Source: Candidatus Rifleibacteriota bacterium (lineage in GTDB: Bacteria > Muiribacteriota > Ozemobacteria > Ozemobacterales > Ozemobacteraceae). From it: a stretch of DNA of 64,000 bases. Below are positions 31,041-40,132 of this stretch, piece after piece. The stretch covers positions 35,746 to 99,745 of the forward strand of contig CAJOND010000006.1 of assembly GCA_905236675.1 (NCBI GenBank). Reading direction: 5' to 3'. Every line of letters starts with the position of its first letter. Within the stretch, counting starts at the first letter, position 1. A program made the position numbers and the translations under genes. A model generated the notes under the pieces. That model was not told the DNA's origin and searched no databases. It saw only the letters and a program-made list of their open reading frames with translations.

Positions 31041-31943
31041 ATGAAAAAATTAATAGTTTTTGCTCTATTTTCAGTTTTATTGTTCGTTTCAGATTTGAAA
31101 GCAGAAGAATTATGGGAGTTAACGCAGCCGGGAAAAGCTAATATAGGGCAAAGCATTTTTATAAACAAAGAAAAAATAGGGTTATATATTCCAAAGTCTT
31201 TTGAAGGAAAAAAGGCTGAGGAAGATAAATTCAATCTGGGCTTTGAATTTAGAAAACTTGTTCGTTTCAATCATTCTGGTAGTGAAGTAAGATTGTCTGG
31301 AATGGCTAATAAAATGAAATTTGATTATAAAAGTGATGTAATTGATGTTCAGATTTTCCGTTCCAAAGAAATGAAACCAGGGGCTTCTGCTTGTATGGAT
31401 TGTCATGGTTCTGCTATTCCAAGAACTATGGCAACGGTGGGCTTTGGTCAAACAAAGATTGATAGTTTTAGATACAATGGTAATAATATAAATAAATCGG
31501 ACTCAAGATATTTCAAAGCTAATCTAGATCACTGGGTTAAACGTAATTTGATGTTTAAAAGCGAAATAAGACTTGGTAAAATAGAACAAGGAACCTGTTC
31601 TCTTGATGCTAGAAGTCTATCATTAGGCATCGGAGGAACAGCTTTTCATAAATTAACCTGGTCAGGAGATTGGATATATTCAAAGGTTGATCAATTTAAG
31701 GCTAGAAATACTATTGTGGGGAAAATGACATATAAGCTTATCGGTGGTCTGAAATTTAAGTTTGAAGCAGGGGCTTTTCTTAATGGTTATACTCAGTTTG
31801 GTTCTACTATGAGTGAAATGGGCATGGCGACTGTCGAACCGGTAAGGATGTATGCAAACTGGCTCCCAAGGTTTTTTGATAAACTAAAAGACGATGCCTT
31901 CGGTTTCTATAACATCGGCGTGGAGTATGAGTATAGGTTTTAG
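31041..31943 (+). CDS. Exported protein with one haem c motif and a barrel-like C-terminal part
   Basis: A signal peptide (cut near LKAEE) precedes about 90 residues rich in beta strands, a single haem c motif CMDCH (about residues 118-122), and about 170 residues of alternating amphipathic strands ending in YEYRF. The terminal Phe and the strand pattern suggest an outer-membrane beta barrel. A mono-haem barrel would fit electron transfer across the outer membrane, like porin-cytochrome systems, but the barrel is inferred from pattern only. It follows rfbB closely (9 bases) on the plus strand, yet has no clear link to sugar metabolism. Confidence 0.6.
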   Translation: MKKLIVFALFSVLLFVSDLKAEELWELTQPGKANIGQSIFINKEKIGLYIPKSFEGKKAEEDKFNLGFEFRKLVRFNHSGSEVRLSGMANKMKFDYKSDVIDVQIFRSKEMKPGASACMDCHGSAIPRTMATVGFGQTKIDSFRYNGNNINKSDSRYFKANLDHWVKRNLMFKSEIRLGKIEQGTCSLDARSLSLGIGGTAFHKLTWSGDWIYSKVDQFKARNTIVGKMTYKLIGGLKFKFEAGAFLNGYTQFGSTMSEMGMATVEPVRMYANWLPRFFDKLKDDAFGFYNIGVEYEYRF

Positions 31944-32068
31944 AAATTAGATTGAAGAATGAAGAGGTAAGAGATTAATGGTTAATGCAAGTGTTGTTAT
32001 AGTTTTAGGTAAAACCAACTACGAAAACAACATTTAACAGTTCTATATTCTATACTCTTCTTTATACC

Positions 32069-32117
32069 TCTCAATTCTCAGTTTTCAATTTTTCTCTTCT
32101 CTTTCTATCTTCTATTT
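32069..32117 (+). repeat. Heptamer repeat between convergent genes
   Basis: Seven units of 7 bases (TCTCAAT, TCTCAGT, TTTCAAT, TTTTCTC, TTCTCTT, TCTATCT, TCTATTT) run without gaps from 32069. The array lies between the convergent ends of the mono-haem barrel gene and the dehydratase activator gene, and its last units form the final codons of the latter. Related arrays are at 42746-42780 and 61443-61533. Confidence 0.7.
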
Positions 32118-35100
32118 TTATTCTCCCTATGTTGTTTTGCCTGGAACACAAATGTGGCAAGGTTGGTTTCACGGTTAGGTTGTATGCTTCCATCGTAAAC
32201 CATGTCAACAAATGGAATATTTCCACGGGCGTAAACTTTTAAAATAGAGCTGGCAACTGTGCTTGGCATACAGGTAAATGGCATAGCATTCACTATTCCA
32301 TCAAAACCGTCATTCATAAAAGATAGTGCGGCACCAATACTTAAAATGCTTTCGCTTTTAATGTTATTGGAAAATTTGTCGCCAACGGCTTCTAAGATAT
32401 GTTTTGTAGAATGATCTTTACGATTTTTTAGCATTTGTGAAAATGGCTGCATTAGAATTTTTGTTACAAATGACTGATAGCTGTATGCACCGAAAGAGGT
32501 GGCAGCATCTACGATATTGTTAAGGCTTTTTTCGTCTCTAATGGCATCTATCGCATATCCAAGACTTGTATCTGCTGTGTAGGAAATCCATTCTGAAATA
32601 GAGGAAATATAACCTTCACAGCCCATAGCTTCAAGTTGCCTAATCAAATATTGATTGCTTTCCTGATGAACCCTTACAAATATTTCGCCAACGATACCAA
32701 CTAAAGGTCTGATTTCATCATTGATATCGATGCTTTCGAATTCTCTAGCAGCTTTTCTGGCTTCTTTATAAAGAATAAGTCCGCCACCTGCTCTAATCGC
32801 GTGAATAGCATTATTTAATGCTTTGAAAAACACTTTATCGGTTGTTCCCTTAACCTTTTCGTAAGGGCGAATACGCCATCTGGCCTTTTCTAAAATATCT
32901 TGATAAGCAATGGCTTGGCAGACAAGCATTTTAAAACTCATTAGAATTTCTGGCTTAATCAGGCCACGGCAACTGTAACTGTCTTCGCAGGTTGGCGAAA
33001 TAATAGGAATATCTGAATAACCATATTTATCTAATAAAATTCTATGAAGCTTATTATATTGACCAAAACGGCAAGGTCCTTCTGCTTCTGGCATAAAGAA
33101 AGCTATATCATTCTTTAAATCTGCACCTTGTTCCTTAAGTAATTCAATCTGATTGAACATGTCTCCTGTAGTAACAATACAAGGGAAACACTCTTTGCCT
33201 GAAGTGTTCTTTTTCCCGAAAGCAAGTCCTCTTTCGGTGCAAGTTGGCATAATAACAGTCTTCACTCCAATGTTATCGAAACAAGCCGCTAGACAGGCAA
33301 CTCCATCACACATGTGGGGCATATACATTGTTCTTGAAGTTATTGGGGCTTCGCTTTTTTTAGGAACGATGTTTATAGTTTGCAAATCCTGGGTTGCTAC
33401 GTCTAATTCTGAAACTTGCAATGACGTAAGTGATATGGATTTCTGATTTTTGATTGCGTCTACAAAGGCTAGCAGTCTAGTTTCAACTCCAGCACCAGCA
33501 GAGTGCTCATCTAGCTCTAATTCCAGATAAGGTCTGCCTGTCTTGTTCATTTCATGGCTGAAAAAATGAAGAATAAAGGAGTCGGGACCGCATGAAAAAC
33601 TGGTTAAATATAGTCCAAACAAGCGTTTATCACTGTTTATAAACTTGGCAGCTCTAAGAATTCTGTTCCCGAAGCCCCAATACATATTAGAATATTCATT
33701 TTCTATTTGATATTCACTTAAGTCAAAGAATTCCTGCGGAATTGCATAAACACCTAAACGGCTGAAGGTTGAAAAAAGATTGAGATTTGTTCTACTGTCG
33801 TAAGAACTGTAAGGTCTGCCAAGAAGAACTATTGCAGGCTTGTTCCCAAGATTTTTAAGAACTTCTTTGCCTATGGTATGAAGTTTTGATTCAAAGTCGT
33901 TATAGGCTTTCCAAGCATTATTATAGGCTTTTTCAAATAAACAAGAATCAAATTTTATTCCAAGTCTGTTAAATTCATTGCCAAAAGCCTTTTCCATGGC
34001 TTTTAAACCTTTATTGATATAAATTGCAGGTTTTATAATTTTATTGCTATCTAGATTTAAAGCTGCTTGCAGCATAAAAGTATTAGATTCTACATAAGGA
34101 CAATAAAACGAAAAATCTTTTCTATCTGAATTCATTTCTATCATCATGGGCATGAATAAATAATCACAATGGTCTTTTAAAATAGCAGCATGACCATGAG
34201 CAATTTTTACGGGGAAACAAGCTTCACAAGTCATAGAGGTAATTCCCGCATTTACTATTTCATTGTTTGTTTCTGGCGAAATAATAATTTCAAAACCAAG
34301 ATCGTGAAGCAGATGAATCCAGAAGATTCCTAGCTGATGAAAACTGAGAGAGCGGGGGAGCCCGATGGTGATTTTGTGGATTTTAGACTGTATATTTTGG
34401 ATTGCCACGCCTTCGGCTCGCAATGACGTTTTATTTCTAGTGGTTTGAGTAGATAATACAGTATATAAGCCTTTGATACTTTGGTAATATAAGTTTTGGC
34501 GTATTTTACTATAATCAGGAGTCTTTTTTGTGGCTTGGCTACGAGATTCATACATTCCACATTCGCCACCATAGATGGCTGTTTCATCACCAATCCTATA
34601 TATTTGAAGCTTGCACTGGTTATGGCAGTTTGGGTTTCTATGACAGACTTCTTCGCTGTGAGTAAAGTCTTGGTTAATAATGCTCCAACCTTTAAATTTA
34701 GTTGTATTTGAGGCTTTTAACTTCATCTCATCCATGGCATGGAGAGCTGCTCCGATAGCACCCATAACTTCACGGTGGGGCAGGGTGGTTATCGGCTTAT
34801 TTGTTATGTTCTCAAACGCTGCTACTACGGATCGGTTCAAAGAAGGACCACCTTGAAAACTTATGTTATTCCCTATTTTCCCATCTTGAACTACACGATT
34901 AAGGTAGTTATGAACAATTGCTTGAGATAAGCCTGCCAACAGGTCTTTTATATCGCCACCCATTTGCAGATATGACATTAAGTCAGATTCCATGTAGACT
35001 GTGCAGCGTTCAGTAAGTCTGTATGGAGCTTTCGCTGCCATAGCAAGGTTTTCGTATTCTTTTGCAATATTTATTCCTAATTTATTTGCGGTTTCTTCTA

Positions 35101-36523
35101 AAAAACTTCCTGTGCCAGCAGCACAAACTTTGTTCATCTTAAAATCAACAACAAAGCCATCTTTTAAAGAAGTAAACTTAGCGTCTTGCCCACCTAATTC
35201 AAAGATTGTATCTATTTCTGGAGCAAAGAATGTTGTTCCTTTTGCGTGAGCGGTAACTTCATTTACTACGTCATCTGCTCCTGCAAAAAGAGCTGCTACT
35301 TCTCTTCCAGAACCTGTAGTGCCGACTCCTAGAATGTTTATTCTGTTTGTATCAATGGTTTCTATACAGTTTCGCAAAGCTTTTTTTATTGCTACAACAG
35401 GTTGTCCTTCAGTAGGAATGTATCTTTTGTAAACAACTTTGCCTTCTGGAGTAATCAGAACAAGTTTTGTTGTGGTAGAGCCAATATCAAAACCCATATA
35501 AACATCAACTCTATTAGATGCTCCTCCTTTTGTGGGGTTGCTATCATGCAACTTTTCTGCTTCACCACATTCACAAAATGGCTTGTATTTTATTTGAAGC
35601 GGTTTTGTTCTTGGTGCGGAAAAAGCCTTAGAGCTTTTCAATTGTAATATTGTTTCAGAAGATATTTTTGATGATTTGTAGTCTTTTTCAATTGCGTTGA
35701 GAATAACGCCGAAGGCACCGACAGAGGTATAATGTTCTGGTACCGTTACTTTTATTCCTAAAACTTCTTCAAAAGCTTTTTTTGCAAGTGTGTTAGAAGC
35801 ATAACCGCCAATAAAAGCTGCAGGTTCTTCTAGCTTTCTGTTAGAAATAAGAGTAGAACGGTAATTTCTTGCTACACCTTGGTGAAGACCTGCAATAATA
35901 TGTTTTATGGAAATACCTTTGTTTTGCAGGTGAATCATGTCGGATTTTGTGAAAACTGTGCAGCGACAAGCTACATTGGCTGGTGTTTTTGACTCAGAAC
36001 CCAATTCAATAAACTTTTGAAGTATTTTTTCAATACGTTTTTGAGGGTCTTTTATTGAATTAAGAATCTCATCGTCTGCAAAAATTCGTTCTGCCTGTTG
36101 GTCTATGAAACTTCCAGTTCCAGCAGCACAGGCTTCATTCAATTTAAAATCATTCAAAATAAAACCGTTATTTGAATTAGAAAGTAGTAATAAAGCGGAA
36201 TCATGGCCACCAATAGATATAACGGTTTTGGCGTTAGGCATTAAAGCGAAAAGCCCTTTGGTTTGTGCTGTTGTTTCTATTTCAAAATATGCATCTGTAG
36301 CCTGAGCTATTGTTTTTCCGTGAGTGCCTGTAAAGGCTATTTTTTCAATATTATCTAAGCCGAAACGGATTTCAGCCTGCTTAAGAATTTCAGCGCATAT
36401 TTCAATGGTTTTGCCGAAGTGTCTGCGGTATGGAAGCTCTTCAATAAGCTCTCCTTTTTCATTGACTATGATTGTGTTTATACTGACAGAGCCTATGTCA
36501 AAGCCTATATTGACTTTTCCCAT
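32105..36523 (-). CDS. Giant 2-hydroxyacyl-CoA dehydratase activator-type protein (two BcrA/BadF domains plus DUF2229 and HgdB-like parts)
   Basis: Two tandem ASKHA ATPase domains (about 1-290 and 343-600) each carry GFDIGS-type phosphate loops, a GGHDS/GGQDA motif and the cluster-ligand motifs CAAGTGSF and CRCTVF/ERCTVY, as in HgdC-type activators that bind one [4Fe-4S] per dimer. A DUF2229-type region starts near residue 716 (ITIGLPRSLSFHQLGIFW), followed by an HgdB-like half with several Cys. Proteins of about 1400 residues with this order are known in anaerobes; their substrate is mostly unknown. A palindromic repeat is inserted in frame in the linker near residues 699-708. No dehydratase HgdA/HgdB pair is adjacent. 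The ribosome binding site is weak. Confidence 0.88.
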   Translation of the reverse strand: MGKVNIGFDIGSVSINTIIVNEKGELIEELPYRRHFGKTIEICAEILKQAEIRFGLDNIEKIAFTGTHGKTIAQATDAYFEIETTAQTKGLFALMPNAKTVISIGGHDSALLLLSNSNNGFILNDFKLNEACAAGTGSFIDQQAERIFADDEILNSIKDPQKRIEKILQKFIELGSESKTPANVACRCTVFTKSDMIHLQNKGISIKHIIAGLHQGVARNYRSTLISNRKLEEPAAFIGGYASNTLAKKAFEEVLGIKVTVPEHYTSVGAFGVILNAIEKDYKSSKISSETILQLKSSKAFSAPRTKPLQIKYKPFCECGEAEKLHDSNPTKGGASNRVDVYMGFDIGSTTTKLVLITPEGKVVYKRYIPTEGQPVVAIKKALRNCIETIDTNRINILGVGTTGSGREVAALFAGADDVVNEVTAHAKGTTFFAPEIDTIFELGGQDAKFTSLKDGFVVDFKMNKVCAAGTGSFLEETANKLGINIAKEYENLAMAAKAPYRLTERCTVYMESDLMSYLQMGGDIKDLLAGLSQAIVHNYLNRVVQDGKIGNNISFQGGPSLNRSVVAAFENITNKPITTLPHREVMGAIGAALHAMDEMKLKASNTTKFKGWSIINQDFTHSEEVCHRNPNCHNQCKLQIYRIGDETAIYGGECGMYESRSQATKKTPDYSKIRQNLYYQSIKGLYTVLSTQTTRNKTSLRAEGVAIQNIQSKIHKITIGLPRSLSFHQLGIFWIHLLHDLGFEIIISPETNNEIVNAGITSMTCEACFPVKIAHGHAAILKDHCDYLFMPMMIEMNSDRKDFSFYCPYVESNTFMLQAALNLDSNKIIKPAIYINKGLKAMEKAFGNEFNRLGIKFDSCLFEKAYNNAWKAYNDFESKLHTIGKEVLKNLGNKPAIVLLGRPYSSYDSRTNLNLFSTFSRLGVYAIPQEFFDLSEYQIENEYSNMYWGFGNRILRAAKFINSDKRLFGLYLTSFSCGPDSFILHFFSHEMNKTGRPYLELELDEHSAGAGVETRLLAFVDAIKNQKSISLTSLQVSELDVATQDLQTINIVPKKSEAPITSRTMYMPHMCDGVACLAACFDNIGVKTVIMPTCTERGLAFGKKNTSGKECFPCIVTTGDMFNQIELLKEQGADLKNDIAFFMPEAEGPCRFGQYNKLHRILLDKYGYSDIPIISPTCEDSYSCRGLIKPEILMSFKMLVCQAIAYQDILEKARWRIRPYEKVKGTTDKVFFKALNNAIHAIRAGGGLILYKEARKAAREFESIDINDEIRPLVGIVGEIFVRVHQESNQYLIRQLEAMGCEGYISSISEWISYTADTSLGYAIDAIRDEKSLNNIVDAATSFGAYSYQSFVTKILMQPFSQMLKNRKDHSTKHILEAVGDKFSNNIKSESILSIGAALSFMNDGFDGIVNAMPFTCMPSTVASSILKVYARGNIPFVDMVYDGSIQPNRETNLATFVFQAKQHRENKNRR
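34399..34428. repeat. REP-like palindromic element inside the dehydratase activator gene
   Basis: The 30-base block on the minus strand begins CGTCATTGCGAGCCGAAGG and ends GTGGCAATCC: an imperfect palindrome of the widespread 'TCATTGCGAGC...GTGGCAA' type found in many bacterial genomes. Here it adds codons reading SLRAEGVAIQ to the open frame without interrupting it. It lies in the linker before the DUF2229 region. I saw no second complete copy in this window. Confidence 0.75.
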
Positions 36524-36546
36524 TATTTAAGAACCTATAAGACCTT

Positions 36547-37986
36547 TTACCAACCAGCTTCCTCGTCACTAACTGGCTTAAATTCAGATGGGATAGCTTG
36601 ATTTTTGGTTTTGTTTTCTTTTTGATTTTGTATGTTTTCTTTCTTAAGAAGAAGAGAATCAGTATTTGATGCTGTTTTTGCTTCAAATGCTTTATTGACT
36701 TTATCTACCGGATCCAGCATTTTTATATCGATATTAGTAGTATTATAAACTGTTTTGAAAACAGGTTTTGGTAACATTCTAATTGTCCCATCATAATTGA
36801 TAAGCAAATCTCCCTCAGATGTAGGACAAGGTCTTCTAAAAATACTACTGCCTTTTGCTAACCAGAGATTTTCACTGGAATCAGCTCCCATACAAGCTCC
36901 GTATGTGGTTCTTGCTGCAAATTCTTCTTTATAAGTAACAAAAATACCGTTTCTATGAGGGAATAGACCGTATATATCGCCTAAATCCTTTTGCCAGACT
37001 ACTATACCAGAGTCTAGTTCAAAACAACGTAAAGAAACTTTATCAGCAATAAGTAATCGGGAACCAATTTGAACTGCTCCTACAAAATCCTTTTTTAAAT
37101 TACTTGTCCAAGATTTTCCAGTTTGTAGAGACCAGTAGGCAAAATTAGTATATGATCTGTTTGCTAATATTACTCCTTTATCTAATGCTTTAACTGCTAT
37201 ATATCCTTTTGCTTCGATTCTGAGTAATATTTTACCTGTCATTTGATCAACAGCAATTGCTTCGTCATCAGAAGTTGACAAGATACATGTATTTTTAACA
37301 AATAGAGGAGTTTCTGGACTAACCGCTTCTTCTAATTTCCATAAATCATAACCATCTTCTAAACTATAAGCAGAACATTTCCACAAAGGCTTGGCAATAT
37401 CTCTGTAGCCGTGAATAGCTACTAAAACTTTATCGGTAGCATAAGTTTTCATATCGTCAAGTAAAGTTACATCGAATTGAGGTTTGCCGGTTTTTGATTC
37501 AAAACAGAATAAGCTTTTCCCACTCATCTGAATGATACTAGGAATCATTTTCTTAGCGATACTTGTATTTTCCTGGACTATATCTGGAACCTCACATTTT
37601 GAAGGAGGTAGTTCAAAAGGATTATTTGAAGCTGCTTCCCAGGATACTTTTAAATCTTTTCCAGAGAATGCCCTAACCATTTTGCCGTGATCAGCTACGA
37701 TGACATTATTATCTACAACAATAGGATCTAAAATAGGAGTATTAGGTAATTGAAGGCTTTCCGCAATCTTTTGTCCTTGCGAATTTATTAAAAATAATTT
37801 GTAATAGTTTTTGGATTTATTACCGCCTAAAAACACATAATTACCAGATACAGCAACTGGGTCAGATAAAATTTTGTCTTCAAATGAAGTTTTCCATATG
37901 ACAGCGGTTTCAAAATCATTGGCAAGAAGATGGTAAGCTATAATACAGATTACAACTAATATTATTCCAATAAGGCGTTTTGACAT
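36547..37986 (-). CDS. Membrane-anchored PQQ-like beta-propeller protein
   Basis: An N-terminal membrane helix (about residues 4-22) is followed by repeated 40-residue beta units typical of PQQ-like/WD-type propellers: FLINSQGQKI, AFSGKDLKVSWEA, AVDQMTGKILLRI, CFELDSGIVVWQKDL. The last 60 residues are Lys/Asn-rich and disordered. It could be a periplasmic scaffold of the BamB sort or a sensor, but has no lipobox. It ends 23 bases before the start of the dehydratase activator gene and begins 3 bases after the stop of the kinase-like gene, so the three are probably one transcript. Confidence 0.7.
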   Translation of the reverse strand: MSKRLIGIILVVICIIAYHLLANDFETAVIWKTSFEDKILSDPVAVSGNYVFLGGNKSKNYYKLFLINSQGQKIAESLQLPNTPILDPIVVDNNVIVADHGKMVRAFSGKDLKVSWEAASNNPFELPPSKCEVPDIVQENTSIAKKMIPSIIQMSGKSLFCFESKTGKPQFDVTLLDDMKTYATDKVLVAIHGYRDIAKPLWKCSAYSLEDGYDLWKLEEAVSPETPLFVKNTCILSTSDDEAIAVDQMTGKILLRIEAKGYIAVKALDKGVILANRSYTNFAYWSLQTGKSWTSNLKKDFVGAVQIGSRLLIADKVSLRCFELDSGIVVWQKDLGDIYGLFPHRNGIFVTYKEEFAARTTYGACMGADSSENLWLAKGSSIFRRPCPTSEGDLLINYDGTIRMLPKPVFKTVYNTTNIDIKMLDPVDKVNKAFEAKTASNTDSLLLKKENIQNQKENKTKNQAIPSEFKPVSDEEAGW

Positions 37987-37989
37987 TTT

Positions 37990-38715
37990 TTAAAGACCCT
38001 TAACTATATTTTCAATTAAAGTAATACAATCATCTGGTTTTATTTTACTTGTATTTAAAACTAAATCGTAGTTGTGGGGGTCATTCCAGTCAGCATCAAA
38101 AAAGTCTGAAACAAAGTTTGCCGACGCAGAATCAAAATCGTGTATAAGTTTTTCTGCTCTTTGCTGATCGGATTCTAAATCTTCTCCAGGTTCGTAATCG
38201 CTGTTTTTATCATAGAACCTGCCCCCAACCATTTCTTCTTTTATAACATGTGCTAAACGGTCTTCATAATCTGCTATTATTCGTATGTGAAGAGATTTTT
38301 TGTAGTCTTTTAGTATATGGCAACCGCCTCTTCCTAAAAATACAGCATTGTTCTTATCTGCGATTTCCTTGAAAACCTGCCTTAAAACATCATAATAATC
38401 TTTTTCTTTAAAATTCTGCTGTGGGTATGGGGTAAACATTTCGCTAGCATCCCAATTCAAGGCGCCTAATCCGAAAGAGTGAAAAACCATGCCACCTTGA
38501 GAAAGGCTTGATAAGGCTTCTTGAAAAAACACCCCTATTCTGTTGTAGGTATTCTGATCAAAGTGCTGTAACTGGTCTTTTTCTTTGCCCATTTTTTCAG
38601 CGATAGCATTAATTATTTGCTGGTCATAACAGGTATAACCAAGCCTGTCGGCTAATTTTAATGCTATATAAGTGCCTGACGCACCTAGTTCTCTTGATAC
38701 TGTAAGGATAGCCAT
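37990..38715 (-). CDS. Cytidylate kinase-like protein (Cytidylate_kin_2 type)
   Basis: The start MAILTVSRELGASGTYIALKLADRLGY matches the cytidylate-kinase-like family, in which the P-loop (here SRELGASGTYIA) lacks the classical GKST. Other blocks are VFLGRGGCHIL, which resembles the nucleotide-lid region, and LHIRIIADYEDRLA. Length 241 fits. AAGGAGA 5 bases upstream supports the start. These proteins are often paralogues of Cmk with unproven activity. It is followed directly by the propeller protein gene. Confidence 0.8.
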   Translation of the reverse strand: MAILTVSRELGASGTYIALKLADRLGYTCYDQQIINAIAEKMGKEKDQLQHFDQNTYNRIGVFFQEALSSLSQGGMVFHSFGLGALNWDASEMFTPYPQQNFKEKDYYDVLRQVFKEIADKNNAVFLGRGGCHILKDYKKSLHIRIIADYEDRLAHVIKEEMVGGRFYDKNSDYEPGEDLESDQQRAEKLIHDFDSASANFVSDFFDADWNDPHNYDLVLNTSKIKPDDCITLIENIVKGL

Positions 38716-38900
38716 AAGTTCTCCTTCTCACATCCTTATTTATTACTTTAGCAACAAAACAATATAAAATTTGATTAAAATATTTAAATTGCAAGCCTCA
38801 AAGAGAGGTGTAACAATTTTTAATATCAAATCAATTTATTATCTTTCTATATAATTATTCTAACATTATTTGTATAAGTTTGTTAATATGTATTTTTTAT

Positions 38901-39035
38901 CTAATTTTTTACTTGATTTAATAGTTTTTTACTGTCCGATGAATGGTCTGACAATTTTTTATCGTTAAGGTCTAGCTTTAAGCCTTTTTCATATGCTTCT
39001 ATAGCTTTATCATATGCATTTAATTGTCGTAGCAC
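38901..39035 (-). pseudogene. Remnant of a TPR protein gene
   Basis: On the minus strand this 45-codon open stretch reads a single clear TPR unit (LNAYDKAIEAYEKGLKLDLN) followed by a charged tail and a TAG stop; upstream codons run into a stop and there is no ribosome binding site. It therefore looks like the C-terminal relic of a larger TPR gene. The rest of the interval 38716-39110 contains no gene. Confidence 0.45.
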
Positions 39036-39110
39036 TAATCAATTTATTTGTTTTTTTTTATACAATAATGAATAAAATAATATAGTAATTTATTATTGAT
39101 GGGGAAAAAT

Positions 39111-39581
39111 ATGTGGATTAAATATAAAAAATATAATTATATATTTATTTTATTTTTTATATTCATTGTTTTTGCGGATAATATATTCGCCTTAGATGAA
39201 AAAGAATATGTTATAGAATGTCAAAAATGTATTAAAGGACAAAAAGAATTATCTGACGCTTTAGAAAAGTATCAAATGGATAACAAAAAAATCGGAATGA
39301 TTAGAATTGTTTCTGAAGAAGACTACCAATCAATAATAAAACAACTATTTGAAAAAAAGTATTTAACATACAGAATATTAGGGACAGAAAAAGAATGTAG
39401 TTATAGATATAACTCTGAAGATAGTGAAATATTCTGTATAAAACATGGAAGCATTAAATTTTTAACATATTATGTTGAGGGTAGTGAAGAATGTGAACAA
39501 TATTACTTAAAAAATGAAAAATTTATTCTTTCTTTTATCTTAACTGGTATTGGGTTCATAATTTCCATTATATTATTATGA
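39111..39581 (+). CDS. Exported pilin-like protein with C-terminal membrane helix (paralogue 1)
   Basis: ATG 39111 has GGGGA 6 bases upstream; an in-frame TTG at 39096 is less likely. A signal peptide or anchor (hydrophobic about 9-28, possible cut at IFA) precedes ECQKCIKGQKELSDALEKYQ, a helix like the C-x-x-N-...-L-...-A-L-...-Y element near the start of many type IV pilin domains. Further on come ECSYRYN and IFCIKHG, then a C-terminal membrane helix (about 138-156). The next gene has the same blocks in the same order, so they are tandem paralogues. I know of no named family with this layout. Confidence 0.6.
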   Translation: MWIKYKKYNYIFILFFIFIVFADNIFALDEKEYVIECQKCIKGQKELSDALEKYQMDNKKIGMIRIVSEEDYQSIIKQLFEKKYLTYRILGTEKECSYRYNSEDSEIFCIKHGSIKFLTYYVEGSEECEQYYLKNEKFILSFILTGIGFIISIILL

Positions 39582-39608
39582 TATAAAATTGTATTAAAAA
39601 GGTTTTTT

Positions 39609-40084
39609 ATGAAAATACATATAACATTAATCATTATAATGCTAATACTTATACCAATCTATCTTTAGCCTACAGACCTAGTTTTGCGGATAACTGTGGA
39701 CATAAACAAAGTAGATTACTTCAAAATATTATGAATTATATCAATATGGAAAATATCGAAATAAAATCAATTTATCCTGGAAAAGATTTTGATGATCTAT
39801 ACAATAAATTATTGGAAAAGAAATATGTTGATAAGCCATTAAGATATGAAACTTCTGAATGTTCTTATGGTATAACCATTATTTCTGATTTCCCAGAAAT
39901 TTATTGTAAATATCATGGAAATTTATTAAATACGAATAAGTATGAATCTTTATGTTCCAGGATTCATTTTTATAAGAACCAATATGGTGGAGGTATTGGA
40001 CGTTTGGCATTTGTATTTTGTCTTGTGTTATACTTCATTTTAATAGTTAAAAGTATTACTAAAAAAGTAATAAAACGAAGATAG
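39609..40084 (+). pseudogene. Frameshifted second copy of the pilin-like protein (paralogue 2)
   Basis: ATG 39609 has AAAGG 6 bases upstream and codes a signal peptide (MKIHITLIIIMLILIPIYL) that stops at TAG 39666-39668. A different frame, open across the same place, continues with LSLAYRPSFADNCGHKQ and then the body with blocks shared with paralogue 1 (ECSYG, EIYCKYHG) and a C-terminal membrane helix. One missing base near 39655-39657 (one more A in ACCAATC) would join the two perfectly, with cleavage near SFA. An ATG at 39731 is only internal and would lose the Cys-containing first helix. Confidence 0.6.
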
Positions 40085-40132
40085 TTTTATTATTTTTTGT
40101 AATGGATTTGAGGCTTTTTTATAATCAAGAAT

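Noticed and set aside
34330..34593. Second minus-strand open frame through the palindromic element
   Set aside because: It is an alternative frame inside the dehydratase activator gene, whose main frame is intact and domain-rich.
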